Of a stretch of DNA of 42,714 nt, positions 34,528 through 42,714 are shown piece after piece. Each line of letters begins with the position of its first letter. The first letter of the stretch is position 1. Source of the stretch: Lingula anatina (Eukaryota > Brachiopoda > Lingulata > Lingulida > Lingulidae); the NCBI RefSeq assembly GCF_001039355.2, contig NW_019775631.1, positions 1 through 42,714 on the forward strand, read 5' to 3'. Under the pieces are notes generated by a model. The model did not search any database, was not told where the DNA came from, and saw only the letters and a list, made by a program, of their open reading frames with translations. A program made the translations under genes and the position numbers.

Positions 34528-37500
34528 TAAAAGCCTTGCTGACTGTGAGCTGTTAATTCTTTTAATATGCTGTTGTTGCTAGACAGTGGTGCAATTAATT
34601 ACAATAAACTTCTTTTTTTTTATTTTTGAACGGTCTCTTTTTCTTGGTCAGCAGTGTTAAGTTGTTGGTCATGCCACAACCAGTATTCTACCATACAGAG
34701 AGAACTGTGGTAGAGGAGAGGTTTTCAGAACAATATCACACCTAACACACTGTTCTCTATCTCCATCCAGCTCTAGAAGAATTTAGTACTAATTTGAACA
34801 GACTGGTAATAAATAGTTCTTTTATGTTTTTAAGCCTGTTATTTATGAAACTGATTTAATAAGATTATTTCTTACTTTCTGTGGATTTATTAACAATACA
34901 AGCCAGTGTTATTTTTATACACTTGAAATGAGTTGAATTGCCTTCTGATATCCATTTTAATTTTAAAATAAACAAAAAGACAAATTCTTAGATATGTATA
35001 AATTATATTATATTTACTAAGTGGAGACAAAATGTAAAGGAAGACAGTAGTATGTCCATTTAACAAAAAGATGTAATTCTACTGGTACTCTAAACAAAAA
35101 AGCTTTTAAAACTTGGATAAAAGAATCAAGAATTCGCCTGTAACAAAAAATAATTGCATGTTCTTTAGTTAAGATTTTTCTCGCTACCTATGAAAATTTG
35201 TATAAGCAAAAGATTAAAAAAAAATGATGAAAGCTGAGGGGGAGGGGAGGTACATGTGGCTCAACCCCCCCATAACAAAAATTTTGTTCTCAAGTTAAGG
35301 TTTTATTTCCCACTTATTAAAATTCACTTCTCCCTGCAAAAGGTTAAAAAATAAGCTGATGAAAGCTGAAGGTATTCCATACCACCCTCCCCCAGCATTT
35401 AAAGTCGCCATCTTATGTCAGGTTCCTTTTGTGATACACATCCAGGGCAGAAGTGAAAAGTGACCCTTTTGTTGGTGACCAAGAATCCCATACACAAACA
35501 TGCCATAATATCCTATTGTAAATGACTTGGGATAACATCTACAAACTGTAGATCACATAGGTCATTCCATATAGACTGGAGTTTTTATTGATTTAAGTTG
35601 AGATTTCTACTATATAACACAATATTACTAGGACCTTACTGCATTGGAAAGTGCACAATGCTAGTTTCAGGGCACTTGTCAAATTAAGTCTGAAAGTTAT
35701 ATAATCTGAGTTTGTGTATTCTAGGACTGTTATGTAATGAGGTTTGCATGTATTGGATTGAGCGGGAAGTGAGGCAGTACAGGGTCCTCGGGCCAGTACA
35801 GGGTCCTCGCAGTCTTATTGATTAAGGACACACTAACTGATGACTATACTAGGCATGCGGCTGAATTAAGAAGACATTTTTGTTGCAGAAGTTCATTTCA
35901 AAGGAGGTGGAAATTTAAAGCAGATTTGCTTGAAGAAATACTATAATTTATATAGAAGAATTCCTTGTGTGACAAGATTTCATGACAACTTTAAAAAGTC
36001 ACAGACTCACTTTGTATTGTCTTTTGGAAGGGTTGGCTGCATGAGCGTGAGTTGGTTCACCTCGGATGTCAGGACAAACACATTAATTGCGGAGAAAATT
36101 CACCCGGAAGATAGCTTAGTCATCGCCTGGTGAATTAATCATTATGAGTTGTTGTCTACACTTCTGTTGCCAAAATTTCATCAAGAGAGATTTTGAGACA
36201 AAAACAGATTGAAACCAAAAAATTCATATTCTAAGACCACCATGGTGAAAATCATATGGAAATACATGTAGCTTAAATTGTCTAAATTCCTTTGTTGGAA
36301 AATACCCTATTATATTTTCTCGAAGCGGAAAATTCCATATCAGGAATATCTGTCAGAAAAGCCCGCCTCCCGGCTGTAATTATTTATGGTAGCTGTCAGT
36401 GGAATGCACAGACCAGTGAACATTTTATGGTTATTTAATATGAGTGCACAGATCCGGCTTGCCTCTCATTGCTAGTATTTTGGTCACTCATATTTACCAT
36501 GAAGAGGTTTGAGATAGGGGACTGTTTCTTTCCTCTCTCAAGGAAAGATGGAGTTGAAGATGACGGTAAGTGTGTCTGTTATTGATATTTAGGTCATGTT
36601 AACACCTTGGTTGTATGGTGACTTGCAATGATTTGCCTTCAGTCTCCTGATGTATTTATACTAAGTGGATGGTGTAAAACTATGATACCAGGGTGCTAGG
36701 TACTTAAACGATGAGAAAAAAAAATTTTTTAATACCATTTTGTTGATTATTTTGGTGGAAGTCCCCAATGATATGAGATTCCAAGCTCTTAAAACTTTAT
36801 TCAGTAATGACTGAACCTTGTCAAAATTATCAGTGATTAAGGTACATAATTATAAAGATTTATATTCCTGTTAAGCATATTTGTGGGATTTTTATTGCAT
36901 AGAATACAGTAGTACTTATATACAGTAGCCTGTTTATTTATTTTTGTTTCCTCCACTCAAGATTGTTTTGTGAAATTATGACCTTTAAATAAGACAATAT
37001 CTGTAAAGTTCACAATTTTCACCTTTGAAAAGATCAAGTCAGTATCATATATCCTTACTATATAACTCATACTGTGTATGGAATTTAAGACAAACATTAG
37101 TTATGCCCTGGGGAATTTTTTTTTGAAAATTGTTAAATTGCATGACCAAGGTAGAATTGATTAAACTGCTTTTTGGTCAACATGGGCAGCACTGAAAAAG
37201 ATGACATGTTTTAATAGCTTAAGATGCCATCATTCTTAGGGAAACTGCTGTTGTTATGTAGTTCTTGACAGCTGAAATCCAAAAAGAAAAAAAAGAAAAA
37301 GAAAGAAAAAGAAAAAAAAAACAGTCTATTCTGGAATTAGGGCATTTCATATGGCTTTAATGATGTTCATTTTCCATAACCTGCTTTGTTGCCAACATGG
37401 GCAGCATTGAGAAATATGACACATTAATAGCTTAAAATGCTGTCAGTCTTAAAGCAATCCTGGTGTTGTTATATAGTTGTTGACAGCAGAAATATGAAAA

Positions 37501-37638
37501 AAAAAAAAACGGTCCATACCGGAATTAGGACATGTATTCCAAATGGCTATAATGATGTGCACTTTAGATGAAATGGAGTGATAAGTTATAGTAAATAGCT
37601 GGTTTAGATATAAAACAGCCTAGAAAGTTCATCTGGTA

Positions 37639-37682
<44 letters not shown>

Positions 37683-40600
37683 TAGTACATATTAGAGTTC
37701 ACATTAGTACATATTTTACGTTATGATATGTGCTATAGGTTGACTGTTGGCAATAATGTCTGGTGTAACTTTTATCCAGAAATGTGCCAGTGCTTGTTTG
37801 TTCATGATCATCAGAATTGTTTATTTGATCTACAGGACATGGTTTCATAGTTTATTTCACTGTAACATATAGCTATTAAACAATCACGATGAATAAGACT
37901 AGTTACTTTCAAAAAGAAAAAATTAACTCATTTCAATTACTACTAATTACTACTACTCAACTGCCTATGAGTGAGGACAGGCAGGACACTTGTCATAACA
38001 GTGTAGGCTCTTAAAGTTGACTAGAGTCACAGTTGACTTGACCAGGACAAGGTCCATTAGTTTAGAATATGTTACTTTGACATTTTTATGTTATGAAAGA
38101 CTGCATTAAAATTTTTCGCATCATTGCTATTTCTCATAACATGGCATATAATACAAAATTCTGAGTAGCAAATTGTGTCTTTGTTTATACTTGTAAAATG
38201 ATAAATATTGAAAAAAGTAAGAACATTGGTATATATTATTTGAGGTGTTCAAAGGTTGCCCATGAGTTTTGTTTGTTATAAAAAGATTTGAACATGCTAC
38301 AGGTAAAAAAGTCAGCTACTTGCATGACTCACAACATTTGTACCTACTGTCATAAATAATATGTCATCTTTGCACTTGTACATTTCCATGAAATTTTTTG
38401 ATGCTGGGGTAGAGCTAGCAATTTTTCACTCAGCTTAATCACTGCCTTTTACTCCAGATGGTTTAAATTTGACTTAAACATGGCAAATCAATCATGGGCC
38501 ATTCCGTGGTATTTAGTCTGAAGACCTTAAAATTTCAAAAAAGATTTATACTTACGAAACTTATAAATTTTGAAACTAAACATCTCTAGACACCAGAATC
38601 CAAAAGAAATTGTAGGTTTTGATGATTAATTGTGATTTTATTAACACTTTTATCTGGAAAAATTGTAAAATAGAGTTTAGGAAGGACATTTTTGATATAG
38701 TTTTAAAATATATTGATGTTTTTTTAATGATAAGGGCTACAGACATTAAATATAAGTTATTTCTTACATAATGCCAAGTGCATTACATGAAAATTTATTC
38801 GATTAGAAAATAATGGATTTAATATGGAAATGTCCTTCTATAACAGTTTATTAATTTTGATTTAATAACCCACTGAAATGTTATAAGTCAGATTTTTTAT
38901 AGGTTGTTGACACACATCATGTTTGAGGAGAATATGAAGTAAAAAGTTTTTATCTTTCGTAACTACTGAGAAAACTTCAAACAATAGGTACCAAAATCAT
39001 GTGGGAGGGACATGCCACAGTATTAGCTAAAATCTACAAAGAAATGACACCTAAGAGAACAAGGTGACTCCTCAAATGCAAAAAGGAGACTATAACAATA
39101 ATCTGTAAAGAAAGGAATGAACGGACAAGCTCTCAAAGGAAACTGTGGCCAACATTCAAAACTTTTACCTATGGGATGATGTCAGCAGAGTGTGCCTAGG
39201 AAAGAAAGGTTGTATCACTTTGAAACTGTCGTATGGAAAAGTAAGAAAGCAGAAAAGAATGATTATGAACATCCATGAAGCCCATGACATCTACCCTAGC
39301 TAACACCCAGATCATCCAGTGGGGAAGTCCAAATTTGCAGAGCCAAGACCGCCATATGTTCTCCCTCTGACTGAAAACGATCATGAAGCGTGTTCCTGCA
39401 AATGTCAAGAAAATGCTTCCCTTCTCATCACTGCCATTCACCGCGCTGTACCGTCATTTCCCTCCAAGTGTGAGGATGTTCTTTCTCATACGCTTTGGAA
39501 GACAGCAACACAACAGTGTTGTCAAGCAACTATCACTTGTGTTGTGTAGAGCTGTTAGATGACTATCTTGAGGAAGCTGACTTATCACGAGAAATTCTCT
39601 ACTATCAGTGGAGAACAACCACTGGAAAGGTGCAGAGGACGCCCATCCAAGGTGATTTAGAATCAGCAAAATGTGAACTTTATCAGCAACTGCAACAACT
39701 CTCTGGCCATGAATATGATACAAAAAAAGGCTGCAACTCAAGTGTACTCTGAAACCAGGATATGTTATTATTCATGAAGATTTTGCAGAAAATTATGGTA
39801 TTAAGCAGCAAGGAGAAGTAATGTCTGCACATTGGTGCTCTGACCAAGTAACTGAATTCACTGTCATTGTCTATTACAGACCAGATGACAAGTCAAACCT
39901 CCAATTTCCTATAGTATCCTATAGGATTTTATAGGATCCTATAGGACTTTTTCGTTAGGGAGATCCTACAGTATAGTTTCAGATGAGCTCAGACATGACA
40001 AACATAATGTTTATGCTTTTAATAAGAACATCATAGATGACATTAGTAGAAAACTGCCTTGTGGAAATTAAACACGTGCACTAAAGGTCAGACGGTGCAA
40101 TTTCACAGTTAAAAAAAAAATCCAGTTTCAGCAACCTCGAGCTCCTTTTTCGTGAAGAGGATTTCAGTTGTACATGTGACTGGAGCTTTTTTGCAACTGC
40201 ACACGGGAAGGGAGCAATAGATGGGATTGGAGGAGAGGTGAAAAAGAGCGTGTGGAGAAAAGTACTAAAAGGAGAGGCGGTAGATAACAATGCACAAAAA
40301 TTCTACGATGTGGCCATGAAAAAAAAAAACAGTGACTGACCTCTTTGTGTGCAAAGAGGACATTTCAAGGAAAACAATGCACTTTTAAAAAGAATTTTCT
40401 TTAGCCGTTTGAAGTCAAATTTAGTATTTGGCATGTTGTGCCTTGCCCTAGTAATTGGGTGAAAGAGAAAAGATACTGAAATATTAATGAATTACTATTC
40501 CTTATTTCCAGGTTCTAATTATATAGAGACAGAGAGACGAGGTCCAGTGGTCATTATTCACCTCAATCGGCCAGAAAAGCGAAATGCCGTCAACGCCAAG

Positions 40601-41898
40601 ATGGCAAGTCAGCTGACCAGAGCAATGGATGCATTCCTGAATGACGACAGCGCTCATGTGGCTGTCCTCCATGGCCGTGGTAGGAAGTTCATAAAATTAT
40701 TTTTCTTTTATTTATTTATTTCAAATTTTGACTGTTGGCAAGTATTACAGCTTGGCAAAACTTCAGTTTTTTCAGTTCAGAATTTTACTCTCTTACTCTC
40801 TCCTGCAATATTGAAAAAAAATTGTTAAGAATGATATAAAAATAGGTATGTGGAAATCAGTGATAAAGAAAGCCAAAGAGAGTTGGATTTGCCATGTTTC
40901 CAAATATCTGTGCTCTCTTATTGAAAAACATTGCATGCTGCAGCATTAATGCAGTTGATGAATTGTCTTCCATTCCCAGAAGAAAGTGTCTCGATAATCA
41001 CTAAACTGTATAGGATTGGAAGTATATCTATGTTAACTGAAAGAGACTATTTTGATTTCATTTTATAACAGTTGTATTTGTCACATTGTTGGCAACCTTT
41101 GCCATTTTTCACTTTTTAATGGATTCAATTTTCTCATTTTTGTGAAATATCTACATCTACCACCACTGAATCCTTGGTTAGTGGAGATTAAAAATTGGTT
41201 TTAAAAGCTTAGAAGAAATAACTTGAGCAAAAATAAATATTATTTTAATTGATTTAAAATTAAAGGGCATTTTGTTAACCCTGTGTATAAAATACCATAT
41301 TCTATTTCATTGACCAACTTTTGATTTAATTATTTTTGTATAAAATACCATTTCTATTTCATTGGTCACCTTATTTATGACTCAAATGAAGTCATTGTCT
41401 CACAGTTTTTGTTATCTGTCCTAGGTGGTCACTTCTGCGCTGGTGCAGACCTGGAGGAGGTGTCCCAGCGCGACCCCCAGCAGCTTTTACCTGACCCTGA
41501 AAGTAGAGGCACAGGACCCATGGTAACAACATAATAAACATTAGTGTAAACAAAACCATATCCATGGTAATAACACAATATACAAATAAGTGTAAAGAAA
41601 ACCATACCGGCCCATGGTAACAGCACATATAGTATCAAAAATGTTGTTTACCTTCAGCAAATGAAATAATTATAATGACAAAAGTTTAAATTAATATGTT
41701 ATGTTAGTACAGTAAGGGGACGTCATATTAGCTACTTGTTATCCTGTCTTCAGGGTCCAAGTCGTATGGTGTTGACCAAGCCTGTGATAGCAGCCGTGGA
41801 AGGCTTTGCTGTTGCTGGAGGCATGGAGTTAGCCATGATGTGTGATCTCAGAATCGTGGACCATTCTGCTGTGTTTGGGGTCTATTGTAGACGATTTG
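27511..41898 (+). CDS. Enoyl-CoA hydratase/isomerase (crotonase) family gene, 5' part, continues past the window
   Basis: Three certain exons are in phase: 40512-40679, 41425-41522, 41754-41898. They read [20 protein letters not shown] followed by EKRNAVN, then [15 protein letters not shown], then [20 protein letters not shown], and end with FGVYCRRFG and a donor at 41899. HFCAGADLE supplies the first oxyanion-hole segment. [10 protein letters not shown] carries the Glu aligning with catalytic Glu144 of rat mitochondrial enoyl-CoA hydratase (about residue 125 here). A probable first coding exon, 27606-27639 ([12 protein letters not shown]) in the exon starting at 27511, ends in phase 1 and joins exactly to 40512. 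It implies a 12.9-kb intron and a protein without an obvious mitochondrial presequence. An alternative start is the ATG at 40487, upstream of the acceptor. About 148 residues are in the window, roughly 60% of a usual crotonase. The exact substrate cannot be assigned. Confidence 0.8.
28123..28485. mobile_element. MITE, 363 bp, TTA target duplication
   Basis: The left end TAGGCCATTCACATTAG and the complement of the right end, TACCCCATTCACACTAG, match at 14 of 17 positions. TTA flanks both sides (28120-28122, 28486-28488). The interior is CpG-rich with repeated ACCGCGGTC-like motifs and has no coding capacity. The 3-bp TTA duplication and short G/C-containing ends suggest the PIF/Harbinger group. 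Confidence 0.75.
29042..29500 (-). mobile_element. Non-LTR retrotransposon fragment, 3' end
   Basis: The minus-strand frame 29500-29210 reads [20 protein letters not shown], then [19 protein letters not shown]. This is the C-terminal CCHC-like zinc knuckle (CPHC...H...C) seen after the reverse transcriptase in several LINE clades. After the stop, about 170 bp follow, ending in an (ATT)n-like tract at about 29046-29062, a typical LINE 3' terminus. Only the last 100 or so residues exist, so the copy is 5'-truncated. Related non-coding sequence may extend to about 29890. Confidence 0.65.
29966..30192. mobile_element. MITE, 227 bp, TTA target duplication
   Basis: The left arm GACTGGGTTCCCACAGAT and the complement of the right arm, GAGACCATTCCCACAGAT, continue as imperfect inverted repeats for about 85 bp each (including ATTGCTGTCAGCTT in both). 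TTA lies at 29963-29965 and 30193-30195. Non-coding. Confidence 0.8.
30959..31137. mobile_element. MITE, 179 bp, inserted in a coding exon, TTA target duplication
   Basis: About 72-bp arms (GGGAGCATTCACATCGAGAA at the left and its near-complement at the right end) surround a loop of about 35-45 bp. TTA is present at 30956-30958 and 31138-31140. Removing the element and one TTA restores an open frame across the junction. It brings an in-frame TAG (31089-31091) into the host exon. Confidence 0.9.
33161..33328. mobile_element. Short element with CAGGGGCG ends, 168 bp, TTTAT target duplication
   Basis: It starts CAGGGGCGGATCCAGAG and ends with the complement of CAGGGGCGAATTTAGGG. TTTAT flanks it at 33156-33160 and 33329-33333. 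It is homologous in reverse orientation to 6887-7111. It lies in an intron of the Cys-rich gene. The ends resemble hAT-type MITEs, but an 8-bp duplication is not seen. Confidence 0.75.
34475..34525. repeat. (TA)n microsatellite
   Basis: About 25 TA units in the presumed 3' UTR of the Cys-rich gene. Confidence 0.95.
34603..34608 (+). terminator. Candidate polyadenylation signal of the Cys-rich gene
   Basis: AATAAA about 200 bp after the stop codon at 34396, followed by a T-rich stretch. A (TA)n microsatellite would lie in this 3' UTR. Confidence 0.5.
34610..37160. other. Intronic/intergenic stretch, no gene recognised
   Basis: It lies within the long first intron of the crotonase gene. There is a small direct repeat CAGTACAGGGTCCTCG at 35776-35810. 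An open frame at 35930-36133 is not recognised. ATGGAGTTGAAGATGACG with a donor at 36550 is out of phase with the crotonase exons. Confidence 0.4.
37165..37563. repeat. Diverged tandem duplication, units of about 200 bp
   Basis: 37165-37371 and 37380-37563 share ordered blocks such as CAACATGGGCAGCA, AATAGCTTAA and GGAATTAGG, each with an A-rich tract in the middle. Identity is clearly below that of the other duplications in the window, so it is older. Confidence 0.75.
37638..37681. repeat. (TA)n microsatellite
   Basis: About 21 TA units. Confidence 0.95.
37690..39050. other. Intronic stretch, nothing recognised
   Basis: AT-rich DNA between the tandem duplication and the decayed coding relic. 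No open frame of note. Confidence 0.4.
39115..40350 (+). pseudogene. Decayed intronless copy of a repetitive uncharacterised (probably transposon-derived) protein family
   Basis: Conserved blocks follow in order on the plus strand but are split by stops and frameshifts. They are [18 protein letters not shown], then [20 protein letters not shown] (stop), [20 protein letters not shown] and [50 protein letters not shown] and [40 protein letters not shown], and finally [20 protein letters not shown] with KSVWRKVL. I recognise this block order from large multi-copy families in invertebrate genomes. The conserved acidic positions (DFAENY, SDELRHD) could belong to a DDE-like nuclease, but that is speculation. 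It is compact, intronless and broken, so a dead copy. Confidence 0.7.
40680..41424. other. Crotonase gene intron, nothing else seen
   Basis: AT-rich intron between the exons ending at 40679 and starting at 41425. No element recognised. Confidence 0.7.
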
Positions 41899-41924
41899 GT
41901 AAGTCACATGTGCTCAGTTAACTG

Positions 41925-42335
41925 TTTGTGCCACCAGTGTAAGTGCTGGCAGTACACATTGTTTTACTCCTGACCCGTCTCATAAGGCTCTTCCAGCTAG
42001 AATGAGGTTAATCTCCCTGGTGGGACAATACAGTACTAACAGTGTAATTGCATTTTATGGACATAATTAGTATATGAATGTTAGTTCCATTTGACTGCAT
42101 TTCATTCATCACTTGGTACTTGAGGTATGTTTTAGGGATTGTTGATGTACTGAAGATTTGATGTATGGCCATTTTATCACATAACTGCACCTGTTGTGGG
42201 TTTCTTTTTATGCCAAATGTAATATAGCTTGTCTCTGTCCTTGTGTATGGAAATTTCAGGAGAAGGTTATAGCTGTTTTGTATTGCAGTGTTTTGTTATT
42301 GTACCACCAGCGTTAGCGCTGGCGGTACACATGGT
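41925..42335. repeat. Pair of dispersed hairpin-containing repeats
   Basis: A block beginning GTGCCACCAGTGTAAGTGC (about 41930) recurs as GTACCACCAGCGTTAGCGC (about 42300). Both continue through a similar ...GGTACACAT... sequence. In the second copy the core GTACCACCAGCG...CGCTGGCGGTAC is an almost perfect palindrome, probably the terminus of a dispersed element. Confidence 0.6.
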
Positions 42336-42350
42336 TTCGGTCCCGTCCGG

Positions 42351-42396
42351 ATCGTTCCGCCGGCTCCGCCGGCTCCGCCGGCTCCGCCGGACGGCT
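42351..42396. repeat. GC-rich 9-bp tandem repeat (CCGCCGGCT)n
   Basis: About four units of CCGGCTCCG within an otherwise AT-rich intron, flanked by CCGTCCGG on the left and CCGGACGG on the right (near reverse complements), so the whole block can fold. Confidence 0.9.
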
Positions 42397-42399
42397 ACC

Positions 42400-42714
42400 G
42401 TTACCGCTTCTCCTCCTAGACGGTAAGGGCCCCCATACCCATCTCATGGATTTAGGTCACCTATAATCTCAACTCGTTCCACGTAAAATTTGGGCTTTGT
42501 CGGTATTGGGGTCTGGGTGTGGCACTCATTGCAATGCACCCTTGTCTAAAAATGGCAAAATTAAATGCTAATTATCTACCCTACGGAAGGAGTTATGGGA
42601 AAAATTTCTATAGACGGCTTTCCAAAAGTCATATGTGTAGATTTCAAATATACCCTTGGATTTGACCTTTGACCTTTACTTCAAGGTCAAATGGGCCAAA
42701 ATTTTCAAAAAAAT
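42400..42714. other. Intron of the crotonase gene, repeat-like sequence at the window end
   Basis: No crotonase exon was found after 41898. The last 60 bases contain TTGACCTTTGACCTTTAC and its complement-like partner TTCAAGGTCAA, a motif style common in dispersed marine-invertebrate repeats. Confidence 0.4.

Noticed and set aside
35930-36133. 67-codon open frame preceded by TTGTTGCAG
   Set aside because: No recognisable domain, and no phase-compatible neighbouring exon found.
36550-36567. ATGGAGTTGAAGATGACG with a GTAAGT donor as the first crotonase exon
   Set aside because: It ends in phase 0, and joining it to 40512 runs into TAG after four codons.
42229-42426. 65-codon open frame with RRLRRLRR repeats
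   Set aside because: The Arg/Leu repeat is just the GC-rich nonamer array translated. It does not fit the expected crotonase continuation.

Overview
The window is nuclear DNA of a multicellular animal. It is AT-rich, with long GT-AG introns, abundant simple repeats, many short inverted-repeat elements and decayed retroelements. That texture, together with a Penelope-like element and an RTE-type LINE tail, suggests a marine invertebrate, possibly a mollusc or other lophotrochozoan. The species cannot be fixed from the sequence alone.

Layout. (1) 1032-9577, minus strand: an 11-exon gene that I could join in phase from start to stop. It encodes about 776 aa, with an N-terminal macro-like domain followed by three TIR domains. 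Two of its exon/intron junctions have been tandemly copied, and its introns hold a LINE 3' end and two short inverted-repeat elements. (2) 9578-16580: about 7 kb without a convincing gene, holding two decayed GIY-YIG ends of Penelope-like elements between (TA)n tracts. (3) 17369-26696, minus strand: a complete 12-exon TCP1/CCT1 gene (chaperonin CCT subunit alpha, 558 aa). Its first intron contains a 717-bp N gap whose two edges carry the same 453 bp. (4) 26697-27122: a short region between divergent genes, probably a shared promoter. (5) 27511-41898, plus strand: the 5' part of an enoyl-CoA hydratase/isomerase gene that runs off the window. A probable first coding exon at 27.6 kb is separated by a 12.9-kb intron from exons at 40.5, 41.4 and 41.8 kb. 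(6) Inside that intron, on the same strand: a five-exon Cys-rich gene (about 30.9-34.4 kb) with two His/Cys modules and a tesmin/TSO1-like CXC tail, whose first exon is split by a 179-bp MITE; then a stop-ridden, intronless relic of a repetitive protein family (39.1-40.35 kb). Three MITEs between 28.1 and 31.1 kb all have TTA target duplications.

TCP1 and the enoyl-CoA hydratase are housekeeping genes (cytosolic protein folding and acyl-CoA metabolism). The macro-TIR gene looks like a nucleotide-signalling or innate-immunity protein and is the most interesting item. The combination of TIR domains, which can be NADases, with a macro domain, which can bind ADP-ribose-type ligands, in one chain resembles the parts list of bacterial type II Thoeris defence. 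The parallel is an inference.
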